Assembly (NCBI GenBank): GCA_021778165.1
Contig: JAJYCU010000007.1
Location: 1 to 11,863, forward strand
Source: a bacterium
GTDB lineage: Bacteria; Patescibacteria; Saccharimonadia; Saccharimonadales; UBA4665
DNA: 11,863 nt
Direction of reading: 5' to 3'
The position numbers and the translations under genes were made by a program. Positions 1 through 7,538 of this stretch are shown piece after piece. Position 1 is the stretch's first letter. Every line of letters begins with the position of its first letter. Below the pieces are notes generated by a model. That model worked only from the letters and a program-made list of their open reading frames with translations. It was not told the DNA's origin and searched no databases.

Positions 1-1020
1 CAGTCTTTTGAGTTTGATCCAGGAGTTAATATTATTGTTGGGCCAAACGGTAGTGGAAAAACAAATTTACTTGAAGCAATCCATTTAATTTCAATCAACA
101 AAACCTTCCGACCGGTTTCCTTAAGAGATCTAATAATGACCAACAGAACCTCGTTAAAAATAGCCTCTCTTGATAATAATGACCTAAACCGTAACCTAAC
201 AATTAAATCCGACCAAGACACAACCACCAAAGATTACCAAGTAAACGAAGTTAAGTACAAGAGATTACCTTTAGAGAAAACGATACCAGTAGTTTTGTTT
301 GAGCCGTCAAATCTATCGGTTTTTAGTGGTAGCCCTGAGCGAAGGCGCAAATATTTTGACGATTTAATTGAAAAAGTTTCTCCCGGATTCGACAGTATCA
401 GAAACAAGTACCTAAGAACCCTGACTCAAAGAAACAATCTTTTAAAAAAACAGAACCTAAGCCAAGACGAGTTATTTGCTTGGAATATTAAATTAAGCGA
501 ACTTGCTTCTCAAATAATCGAAAAAAGACACCAACTTGTTGATGACCTCAATAAGACTATAAATGGTATCTATAATCAGATATCGGCCAATAAACCAAAA
601 TATGAAATAGAGATTAAGTATTTATCTAAATGGGACAAACAACAATATTCTTCTAAAATGTTAAAGCACCTTCAAGAAAACAGTCACATTGAGCGCATCG
701 TAGGGCACACCCAGGTCGGTCCACATAAAGAAGATATGAAAGTATATCTTAATCAGAAAGACTCGGTCCTGATAGCTTCTAGAGGAGAAAACCGAACCCT
801 ACTACTAGCTCTTAAAATACAAGAACTTTCCTATATTGAAGAAATGAGGCAACAAAAGCCAATTTTACTCTTAGATGACGTTTTTAGTGAGCTTGACGGT
901 AAGCGCAGAAAACACCTAACCAGTTTAATTAAAAACTATCAAACTTTTATAACAACAACAGACGCTGATTTAGTTATAAACAACTTTAATCAAGACTACA
1001 GAATTATTGCCCTAAACTAA
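1..1020 (+). CDS. recF: DNA replication/repair protein RecF, 5'-partial
   Basis: RecF is an SMC/ABC-type ATPase that binds gapped DNA and helps load RecA in the RecFOR pathway. The reading frame is open from the first base, so the gene starts upstream of the window; the ATG at 136 is internal because the Walker A motif GPNGSGKT (residues 14-21 of the visible 339) lies before it. By comparison with E. coli RecF only about 16 N-terminal residues are missing. Other family marks are EPSNLSVFSG (101-110) followed by SPERRRKYFD (111-120), the VGPHKED block (239-245), the ABC signature-like SRGENR (260-265, Glu where many RecF proteins have Gln), and Walker B LLLDDVFSELD (288-298) with the catalytic acidic pair D292/D293. 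The length fits the family. It converges on the secretion-like operon, so it is a neighbour and not a member of it. Confidence 0.95.
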   Translation, partial: QSFEFDPGVNIIVGPNGSGKTNLLEAIHLISINKTFRPVSLRDLIMTNRTSLKIASLDNNDLNRNLTIKSDQDTTTKDYQVNEVKYKRLPLEKTIPVVLFEPSNLSVFSGSPERRRKYFDDLIEKVSPGFDSIRNKYLRTLTQRNNLLKKQNLSQDELFAWNIKLSELASQIIEKRHQLVDDLNKTINGIYNQISANKPKYEIEIKYLSKWDKQQYSSKMLKHLQENSHIERIVGHTQVGPHKEDMKVYLNQKDSVLIASRGENRTLLLALKIQELSYIEEMRQQKPILLLDDVFSELDGKRRKHLTSLIKNYQTFITTTDADLVINNFNQDYRIIALN

Positions 1021-1032
1021 GTCTAGTTAAGG
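1011..1032. terminator. Possible bidirectional hairpin overlapping both convergent stop codons
   Basis: The arms CCTAAACTA (1011-1019) and TAGTTAAGG (1024-1032) form an inverted repeat with one mismatch around a 4-base loop. The structure covers the recF stop (1018-1020) and the stop of the opposing gene (1023-1025). On the + strand it is followed by a T-rich stretch (TTTATGTTT), which would suit intrinsic termination of recF; the - strand exit is less T-rich. The stem is AT-rich and weak, so its function is inferred mainly from its position between convergent genes. Confidence 0.4.
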
Positions 1033-1580
1033 TTTATGTTTGAGACTTGAACTGTTTTTAAGTTAATTAAAGAAGTGTTTATACCGATTTGGCTAAACCA
1101 ACTAAGCGCATTACTAAGAGATTGAGGGGTGGTGTAAGATAACGTAATTACTGGCACTGCGACACCGGAAGAAAAATCATACGAGTATGTAACAGAATAC
1201 TCAAAACCTGGACCATAATAAGGCAGTAGTTGAATTAATTTAGACGTGTTTTCTGATTTAATATTATTGTCTTTAATAGACATAAAAACCTTCAACACCT
1301 TACCCTTTATAACAGTAATGTTTTTGTACTGAAGATTGTTATTATAGTCAAATAAAACAGTGTAATTCCCGGGCTTTATACTGAAACTAATGTCGCCGGA
1401 ACCCAAACCATAGTACTCAGAACCCGAGTTATATATATAAGAAGCAATAGTGGGTTGGTTGGTGCTAATAATAACCCTACCATCGTTTGTTAATGTATTA
1501 ATGTAAGACAGAGAAAAGTACAGACCAATTCCAAAAAGAACCACCCCTAGACCAATTAGCGCAGTTTTTATGTTTTTCAT
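1023..1580 (-). CDS. Small membrane-anchored protein with PEGA-like region (185 aa)
   Basis: I do not recognise a named family with certainty. A hydrophobic segment (about residues 7-27) after a short MKNIK start suggests an N-terminal anchor with the rest outside the cytoplasm. Residues about 35-78 (GRVIISTNQPT... then SIKPGNYTVLFDY) have the shape of a PEGA-type beta domain: a V-I-S strand, then a PG-Y-V turn and strand. The C-terminal part (about 115-185) is rich in Tyr, Ser, Thr and Asn and ends in a short amphipathic stretch (SLSNALSWFSQIGI). The ATG at 1580 overlaps the preceding stop as ATGA, with AAGGG 8 bases upstream, so translation is probably coupled. It is the last gene of the operon. 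A role as an envelope accessory to the secretion-like apparatus is inferred only from position. That it is a real gene is well supported; the function is not. Confidence 0.8.
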   Translation of the reverse strand: MKNIKTALIGLGVVLFGIGLYFSLSYINTLTNDGRVIISTNQPTIASYIYNSGSEYYGLGSGDISFSIKPGNYTVLFDYNNNLQYKNITVIKGKVLKVFMSIKDNNIKSENTSKLIQLLPYYGPGFEYSVTYSYDFSSGVAVPVITLSYTTPQSLSNALSWFSQIGINTSLINLKTVQVSNINLN

Positions 1581-1957
1581 CCTATCAACCCTTCTGATAG
1601 CAATACCCTATACAACCCAGCTGGTAAATTACTCGCAGATGATTTAGTAAATTTAGTTCCTGGTCCCAAAACAACCCGGTAACCATTATTGTTTTTTTCA
1701 ATAATCAAAATAGCACCATCGGTTTTTGTTTTGTTGTTTATATTAACCAAGTAGTAGTTATTATAAATATTTTTTGAAGAAACTATTGTTAGTCCACTAA
1801 CTATCGACACAATATTAGAGCTATTAGAAATAGATTTTAGAATAGGCCGATATAAGGGGTTGTTAATCAAAGTCACCTGATTTTGTGACTTAAATAGTTG
1901 CATTGAAGTAATCACTAGAATTAATAAAACCAAATCAATTAGAGCTATTTTTTTCAT
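1577..1957 (-). CDS. Small membrane-anchored hypothetical protein (126 aa)
   Basis: The frame is open back to 2056, but I place the start at the ATG at 1957. It follows the hydrolase stop codon by one base, gives MKKIALIDLV, and puts a hydrophobic anchor (about residues 4-20) at the N-terminus; the longer form would add 33 non-hydrophobic residues entirely inside the hydrolase gene. After the anchor comes a compact predicted alpha/beta region: SIVSGLTIVSS, YYLVNINN, DGAILIIEKN, GYRVVLGPGTKF, then a short helix near LPAGLYRVLL. The pattern of alternating hydrophobic strands ending in VVLGPGT looks like one small extracytoplasmic domain. I do not recognise a named family. It sits between the wall hydrolase and the PEGA-like protein and overlaps the latter as ATGA. 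No strong Shine-Dalgarno sequence precedes it, so coupling from the hydrolase gene is likely. Confidence 0.75.
   Translation of the reverse strand: MKKIALIDLVLLILVITSMQLFKSQNQVTLINNPLYRPILKSISNSSNIVSIVSGLTIVSSKNIYNNYYLVNINNKTKTDGAILIIEKNNNGYRVVLGPGTKFTKSSASNLPAGLYRVLLSEGLIG
1582..1600 (-). promoter_or_regulatory. Shine-Dalgarno in a hairpin loop before the 185-aa gene
   Basis: On the - strand CTATCA and TGATAG form a perfect 6-base inverted repeat with a 7-base loop GAAGGGT. The loop carries AAGGG, 8 bases before the ATG at 1580. The element lies inside the last codons of the upstream gene. The Shine-Dalgarno itself is reasonable; a regulatory role for the hairpin is a guess, since ribosomes finishing the upstream gene would melt it. 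Confidence 0.45.
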
Positions 1958-1958
1958 A

Positions 1959-3356
1959 TTAACTAGTTGGTCCAATCCATCTATAGAACTGAGTATAATA
2001 AGACGATCCTGTAGAAGTGTCTGTACCTGTCTTGCTTCCTGTATAATGAGAACCAAAGGTCGTTAAAATACCGGTAGTCTGGTTGTATGATACAACAATC
2101 TCAACGTGTCCATCGGGACCAGAGCTCGTTATACCGTGAAACGTGGCTATATCGCCTGCTTGAACTTGATTTAGGGTAATGGGTTGCCAGTACTGAGACC
2201 CATCGCCAATCATTTGACCAGTTGAATCACTAACAGCCATACTGTAAGTTTGGTTATAAACAGCATCTACGGCTACCGAAACTAGTCCACTACAATCAGT
2301 TGCACACGGACCGGGACTACTAGATGTAGACGAGGCAGCAGCAGAAGATATTGATGACTCAGGACAGGCCTGCCTAAATGCCGTATAACCATGACCACCA
2401 CCCCACTGGTAGTAAATTCCCTCATATTTGACAGCTTCGCATAAAATTGACGATGTCGAAGATGGAGAGACTGTTTGCCCGTCGACACTACAACTAGACC
2501 CGGCACTAGAAGACAAACAACCGCTCGTTAATGAACTGGTTGATGTTCCTGAAGGATTCGGGTTGTTAAGTGATTGATCTTGCGATAACTGCCCAGTGGC
2601 ATACTGAAGTTCAGAAACCGGCACATGGTTAAATAAATTAGTTTGCCCTGGCCCTATTTCGATGCTCGCATAGGATGGGTAGTTATTCTCCGTTTGAGAA
2701 AGAACCTGTATTAGTTTATTGTCATATTGTTGAGGGGTACTACTAGTGTCCCAGCCTAAGTTGGTTGGATAATTTGGAAGTGGGAAAGCAATAGTGTTCA
2801 GTACCTGTGTGGCACTAGAAGAAGGATCGGCCAAGATAGTGGCTATTCTGTTTTGATAAGACCCCGTCATACTAATGGCTGCTGCCTCGACACCGGTGTC
2901 AAAACTGGCATAGGTCGGGAAACTTCCAGGACTCTGAACAGGTGCCAGTAGATTAGGCTGACTATATTGAGTATTCCATAAATTAAAATAGAAGGTATTG
3001 CGGATATTCCCCGCTTCAAGATATGCCCAAGCCACTAATGCCAAAACATGTTGTTGAGTAACGATATTGGAAACCGGAACATTTGTCTTTGCCGCAATAT
3101 CTTCCAGGACGTTTATAACAAAAGATTCAACGTAGTAAGGAGGTTGTACATTGCTTTGCCAAATTGAAGTGGAAGTACCCGAAGAAGGTGATAGTAGTGA
3201 TAAAAGTACCGAACTACAAGAACTAGCACTACCTCTGTAATACTCTGAATTAGTATATATAGTAAACCACTTATTTTGATCAAGCGCTAAAGTAGCCCCA
3301 CTCGACATAAAAACAAAAAATAAACTTAGTATAGTTAAAAAGATTTTTTTTATCAT
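1959..3356 (-). CDS. Secreted two-domain peptidoglycan hydrolase: lysozyme-like region plus NlpC/P60
   Basis: A secretion signal (MIKK, then a hydrophobic run to about residue 20, possible cleavage near ATLA-LD at 24) exports this 465-residue protein. The C-terminal domain (about 303-462) is an NlpC/P60-type cysteine peptidase: YYQWGGGHG (315-323), DCSGLV with catalytic Cys355, a QAGDIATFHG strand (399-408), and GHVEIV with His417; His437 is a candidate third residue. Such enzymes cut peptide stems of peptidoglycan. The N-terminal region (about 75-225) resembles muramidase-like modules: HVLALVAWAYLEAGN with candidate acid Glu114, a FNLWNT turn and YASFDTGVEAAA; this assignment is weaker. A Ser/Thr-rich linker (265-303) joins the two. 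A Ser-rich insert with Cys331 and Cys351 interrupts the catalytic domain. The start overlaps the upstream stop (ATGA at 3356). The architecture recalls CwlT/VirB1-type hydrolases of Gram-positive conjugation systems, and position within the VirB4 operon supports a wall-opening role. Confidence 0.88.
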   Translation of the reverse strand: MIKKIFLTILSLFFVFMSSGATLALDQNKWFTIYTNSEYYRGSASSCSSVLLSLLSPSSGTSTSIWQSNVQPPYYVESFVINVLEDIAAKTNVPVSNIVTQQHVLALVAWAYLEAGNIRNTFYFNLWNTQYSQPNLLAPVQSPGSFPTYASFDTGVEAAAISMTGSYQNRIATILADPSSSATQVLNTIAFPLPNYPTNLGWDTSSTPQQYDNKLIQVLSQTENNYPSYASIEIGPGQTNLFNHVPVSELQYATGQLSQDQSLNNPNPSGTSTSSLTSGCLSSSAGSSCSVDGQTVSPSSTSSILCEAVKYEGIYYQWGGGHGYTAFRQACPESSISSAAASSTSSSPGPCATDCSGLVSVAVDAVYNQTYSMAVSDSTGQMIGDGSQYWQPITLNQVQAGDIATFHGITSSGPDGHVEIVVSYNQTTGILTTFGSHYTGSKTGTDTSTGSSYYTQFYRWIGPTS

Positions 3357-5686
3357 TGTGTGCTCATCATTGAATAATAACTACCAGTTACTACACTATC
3401 AAGTATGTACTCTGTAAAATGGCCGATGTCATCACTGTACTGTGAGCTTAGCTGTGATTCACAATCAGAGTCAGATAAATTATCATTAGGATAGGTTTTC
3501 TTGAAGGTTTGGCAATAAGCATAGAGCATATTATTCTCATTTATTGGTGCCGGCGGGTCGTTCTGATAATCTAAACTACCTTCAGAGCCACAGATAGGAT
3601 CATTATTAGCGCTGGTAAAATTGAGTGGAATTACTGACGCCGATGAGCTGGTTTGAGAAAAGTCCTGACTAAAACAATGGTAAATGTCGATCGAAGAACT
3701 ATCGATTTGGCCGTTCGGAAAATCATAAGGATTTCCTGTCAGAGTAATTCGCTTTAAGTACAAAGTAGTATGGTTAATATCGTGAAGTGTGATGTGGTCT
3801 TGTTGATAGAGAAATTGTTCATTCTGAATTGGTTCATATTTTGTAACTTGAGCATCCGTTAGGCCGTAGGTTGTTATTCCATACGGAGCACCAGGGCTTT
3901 GAGTATTGGTAGCTGCATAAATTTTGGTAGGCATAAAGACACTGGCCAAGTTACCAAATAAATTAGATGAAAATCCTGTTAGATAGTTGGTTAAAGAGCC
4001 GAAAAGGTTAGTAGATGAGGTTGGAATATAGAACAATAGCTTTGAGATCAAAGAGTTGGGGTTAGAAAATGCAAATAATCTAGTAGCTAAGGGCTGACTG
4101 GCGGCTTGTTTGGCTTGTTCGGCACTTGCTATTGCCGCAACACTATTGGCGGCTGAGTTTACCATGGGCAGACCACCAAGACTTTGAGCTATTCGATCGC
4201 TTGAAATAAAACTTCCCAAAAACGCGTTATTAATCCATGATACGCCATTTTCTATTCCGCTTATTCCAACAACCGTGAAATATTTCACTATATCAGGGAC
4301 TAGTGTGTGTTGAATTTCATAGAGGACGCCCGCTCCAACACCAGATATGGCAATTTGAAGAGTTCCCAGACTGCCAATATCACCAATCATCTGAAAGACT
4401 CCTAGAGCACCCTGTATTAGACCACCCCAACTGCTAGTTAAAACATTACAAGCCGCACCACCACCAAAGCTGTTAACTATAGAGCTAGCTTCATTAACGA
4501 GCTTAGTTCCTGAGTTAGCGACTGGTAGGCTCGATATTTGGACATCTGTGTTTTTGGAAGATAAACTTAGGCCTGCTGATTTCGCATAACCGACAGACTG
4601 TTCATAAGACTGGCCTTTTGAGTTTTTGCTATGAATAATTTTCATAAAAGAGTCAACTGTTTTAGACGATGGATTACCGACTTTTCCTTGATCCGCTAAG
4701 CTAAATAAAAGACCAGAGTGTCTCATTAAGAGTTGAGTTATTGTAACTACTCTCTTGGTTGCGCCATTTTCAGCCGCTTTATAAACACTACATACGGCAG
4801 TCGCGATTGCTCCACCAAATAAACCCTTTCCGAGATTATTAAAAGCACTTTCCCCTGCCGCAAGGGCAGTCGCGTCGCTACCTCCAGAATTCAAAGTGTC
4901 CTGAGCTGCTTTTACGCTATTTTCAACTGCATTTTGCGTGTCTACCGATGCCTGATCTGTAGCGGTTGGATTTTTCTCTGATGAAGTACTTGCTGGAGTT
5001 AAACCCTCGTCAATTACCCCACTCTGAACGTCAGCCTCAATTGTTTTATCTATTTCTGCTTCTGATTCTGTCGGGGTAGCCGATATACCATTAAAATCTA
5101 CCCCATCTTCAGCCAAGACAGGCTCCGCATCATTTATTAAAGTAACACTCTGTTCGGGCATCGCATTATTTAAGTCTTCGGACAGCCCAACATCACTGTT
5201 TAGCTCAGAGTCTGTTATAGAAGCACCGTTAGCGTCTTTCAAAGCCACTACATCACCATTACTAGCCGCTTGAACGTCTATACCGTTAGCTCTTAAGTTA
5301 TGATCAACAGCAGGGTCGTTTAGTTTTACCTGATCAACCTCGGAGGTTAGTTTTTCGCCCTCTGCGGTCGCAGCCTGTTCCTCTGCGGCTGTTTGAGAGT
5401 CAGTCGTATTTTCCTCGGCTCCTTTACAACCAAAAGTACTAGCAAACGATCTACCGCCAAAATTTTTACAAGCGATTAGTTTAAATATTTTCTGAGCAGC
5501 TGTTTTTTCCATGTGGCGTTCAATTTTTTGTGTTTCGCCGATTAAAAGTTTTTCAAGGTTTTGTAGTTCCACTAACCCCAAAAACCCTCCTGATAAAAGA
5601 AGAAAAGCAATTGAACCGATAGATATAGCCGAAAGAGCGCTCGACCCTTTGTGTTTAAGTATGAATTTTATTAACCTAAATTGCAT
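3353..5686 (-). CDS. Large orphan membrane protein of the secretion-like operon (777 aa)
   Basis: I recognise no catalytic domain. A basic N-terminus (MQFRLIKFILKHK) precedes a clear membrane segment (about residues 17-39). Cys73 and Cys87 follow, then a long acidic Ala/Glu/Asp/Thr-rich stretch (about 91-270) of likely disorder. A more ordered region has Cys299 and Cys413 and an Ala/Gly-rich hydrophobic block (about 420-458) that could be one or two membrane or membrane-associated helices. A second amphipathic, Phe/Leu-rich stretch lies at about 545-585. The C-terminal part (600-777) is hydrophilic with four cysteines (671, 699, 725, 742), consistent with disulfides outside the cell. The gene starts 13 bases after the VirB4 stop without an obvious Shine-Dalgarno; the N-terminal membrane segment supports this start. 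Its last codon overlaps the hydrolase start. Position suggests a structural or surface part of the apparatus, possibly filling roles that VirB8/VirB10-like proteins have elsewhere; that is inference only. Confidence 0.85.
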   Translation of the reverse strand: MQFRLIKFILKHKGSSALSAISIGSIAFLLLSGGFLGLVELQNLEKLLIGETQKIERHMEKTAAQKIFKLIACKNFGGRSFASTFGCKGAEENTTDSQTAAEEQAATAEGEKLTSEVDQVKLNDPAVDHNLRANGIDVQAASNGDVVALKDANGASITDSELNSDVGLSEDLNNAMPEQSVTLINDAEPVLAEDGVDFNGISATPTESEAEIDKTIEADVQSGVIDEGLTPASTSSEKNPTATDQASVDTQNAVENSVKAAQDTLNSGGSDATALAAGESAFNNLGKGLFGGAIATAVCSVYKAAENGATKRVVTITQLLMRHSGLLFSLADQGKVGNPSSKTVDSFMKIIHSKNSKGQSYEQSVGYAKSAGLSLSSKNTDVQISSLPVANSGTKLVNEASSIVNSFGGGAACNVLTSSWGGLIQGALGVFQMIGDIGSLGTLQIAISGVGAGVLYEIQHTLVPDIVKYFTVVGISGIENGVSWINNAFLGSFISSDRIAQSLGGLPMVNSAANSVAAIASAEQAKQAASQPLATRLFAFSNPNSLISKLLFYIPTSSTNLFGSLTNYLTGFSSNLFGNLASVFMPTKIYAATNTQSPGAPYGITTYGLTDAQVTKYEPIQNEQFLYQQDHITLHDINHTTLYLKRITLTGNPYDFPNGQIDSSSIDIYHCFSQDFSQTSSSASVIPLNFTSANNDPICGSEGSLDYQNDPPAPINENNMLYAYCQTFKKTYPNDNLSDSDCESQLSSQYSDDIGHFTEYILDSVVTGSYYSMMSTQ

Positions 5687-5699
5687 ATTTTAGTGTAAA

Positions 5700-7538
5700 T
5701 TACTGCGGTTTGTTGTTCAGCGGGGTTGTGTTAATAAGTTCATTTTCTTCTGGACTGGCTATAATTTGAATTTGAACATGGTTTTGACCAGCAAAAAACA
5801 ATCCTTGACCAATCGGAAATGAGCTAAGCCTTTTCTTCTCCTCGGAAGTGAGTTTAAAAACATCTGCCAATAAGTCAACTGCACTAGGCGATTGTTTTAG
5901 CAGTATCTGCATACTGGCATTAGCAACAATTGCCCGACCTAGTCTTGATTCTATAAAATCCTCTACATCTTGCGATATGGTTGTAATACCTAAGTTATAT
6001 TTCCTTGCCCTTTTTGCCATTGAAAATAAGAAGTTAGCAGAATCCTCGTATTTCATTAACTGCCAGGATTCATCAACAATCAATAGCCTCCTTTTTTGGT
6101 CAGTTTTTGTTCTATTCCATATAAAGCTTAGAACTATATACATAGCAACAGGTCTTAGCTCGTCTTCTAGATCTCTTATGTTAAAAACAACCATCGGATT
6201 ATTAATCTCTATGTTTGATCTTTGGGAGAAAATACCGGCGAAAGTCCCGGTTGTGTATTTTCTTAGTCTTTGAGCCAGTTGTGGTCCTGTGCCACCCATA
6301 TGAAGTAGCGTATCGTATAAATCATTTATGGTTGGCGGCTCAGAGTTGTGGGTGAAAGGGTCGTTTGTAATGCCGGCCTTTTCATATGTAGTTATAAGGG
6401 CACTGTCTAAATCAGATTCCTCAACAGGGCTTAGTGCGGGTTGGGCGTTTCCAGAACCAGTAATTTGATTTTGAGCACCACCCATCATTAGCCTGAATAA
6501 CCCATGAAGAGTTATTAAATTACTTTTAAGGGCAGTATCAGCCTCATCCGTATCAATAACTTTAGGCAAATCAAAAGGATTAAGCCTAGTAGTAGAATTT
6601 AAACTCAGCTTAATATATGATCCGCCGACAGCTTCACACATCTTTTGGTATTCATTCTCAGGGTCAATAATCATTATCTCTGTCCCGAACATAAGGCTTC
6701 TAAGGGCCTCAAGTTTAACAGTGAACGATTTACCGGCACCGGACTTAGCGAAGATGACAGAGTTGCTGTTTTCAAGACTAAACCTATCAAAAATAACCAA
6801 CCCAGAGTTATGCATGTTTATTCCGTAAAGCACACCATTCTCTTGTGTTAAGTCAGCACTTGTAAAAGGAAAACTAGTGCTAAGTGCTCCACTGCTTAAA
6901 TTTCGTCTAATTTGCAGATAATCGGTCATTTGCGGAATAGTGCTACTAAAACCCTGTTCCTGTTGTGAAGATGCTGGTTTTGAAAAGACTAGTTGCTGTC
7001 CGAGCATAGATTCAACTTTGTTTGAAACAAAATCAAGCTCTTCTTTTGAAAAACCATAAACAGTAAAATAAAGACCGAATCTAAAAAACTTTTCTTCGCC
7101 GACTTGCAACTTGTCCCTTATCTCTTCGGCATCGGTTATAGCAGCCTCTTTGGCTGGATCTCGAACCTTGCCTCTTTCGTTATCGATCTGAATGCCAGCC
7201 TCGAGCTGACTGACTTTTTTCCGAAGATTGTTTAGAACAACTTGGCTATCAACTGGATAAATATAAATCGACATATCCATAATCTCGTCTATATTAACTA
7301 GCCCACTTAGCCAACCCGTATACATTTGCCTAGGGTAGCCATAAACGTAGTATGTTCTGGCATACCTAGTTCCTATTTGGAAATAGCTTGAGCTAAACTC
7401 AACTGAACTGGGCGCAACAAAATCTCGTAAAGCGGTGATACCTTTTTGAAAAGCGACCTGGACTTCTTGTTGTTCGCGAAGACTTTGTTGCTTAGCTAAA
7501 TCAATCGGGTCAACGGTTTTTTTCTTAAACAAAGCCAT
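5700..7538 (-). CDS. virB4: VirB4-type type IV secretion ATPase
   Basis: VirB4-family ATPases power assembly and transport in type IV secretion and conjugation systems at the cytoplasmic face of the membrane. In this 612-residue protein Walker A is AKSGAGKS (264-271, Lys270), followed by IMIIDPENEY (288-297), typical of the family. Walker B is RRLLIVDE (483-490, Asp489/Glu490), and GITTISQDVEDF (517-528) matches the conserved post-Walker-B block with Gln523. RLNPFDL (318-324) is another usual VirB4 element. Residues about 45-180 resemble the second half of the VirB4/TraC N-terminal domain (YYVYGYPR, IYIYPVD). The first half seems to be encoded by the preceding gene, so the usual roughly 800-residue protein is split in two. 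The ATG overlaps that gene's stop by one base (TAATG), with a strong GGAGG 7 bases upstream. There is no membrane segment. Confidence 0.93.
   Translation of the reverse strand: MALFKKKTVDPIDLAKQQSLREQQEVQVAFQKGITALRDFVAPSSVEFSSSYFQIGTRYARTYYVYGYPRQMYTGWLSGLVNIDEIMDMSIYIYPVDSQVVLNNLRKKVSQLEAGIQIDNERGKVRDPAKEAAITDAEEIRDKLQVGEEKFFRFGLYFTVYGFSKEELDFVSNKVESMLGQQLVFSKPASSQQEQGFSSTIPQMTDYLQIRRNLSSGALSTSFPFTSADLTQENGVLYGINMHNSGLVIFDRFSLENSNSVIFAKSGAGKSFTVKLEALRSLMFGTEIMIIDPENEYQKMCEAVGGSYIKLSLNSTTRLNPFDLPKVIDTDEADTALKSNLITLHGLFRLMMGGAQNQITGSGNAQPALSPVEESDLDSALITTYEKAGITNDPFTHNSEPPTINDLYDTLLHMGGTGPQLAQRLRKYTTGTFAGIFSQRSNIEINNPMVVFNIRDLEDELRPVAMYIVLSFIWNRTKTDQKRRLLIVDESWQLMKYEDSANFLFSMAKRARKYNLGITTISQDVEDFIESRLGRAIVANASMQILLKQSPSAVDLLADVFKLTSEEKKRLSSFPIGQGLFFAGQNHVQIQIIASPEENELINTTPLNNKPQ

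Noticed and set aside
1958..2056. Upstream start at 2056 for the 126-residue protein
   Set aside because: It would add 33 residues entirely within the hydrolase gene and bury the membrane anchor. The ATG at 1957, right after the hydrolase stop, fits operon spacing better.
2282..2506. 74-residue - strand frame inside the hydrolase gene
   Set aside because: It lies in another frame of a strongly conserved NlpC/P60 region and shows no protein-like pattern.
5848..6273. 141-residue + strand open frame inside virB4
   Set aside because: It is antisense to the conserved ATPase core, has no ribosome-binding site or recognisable motif, and composition explained by the opposite-strand codons.
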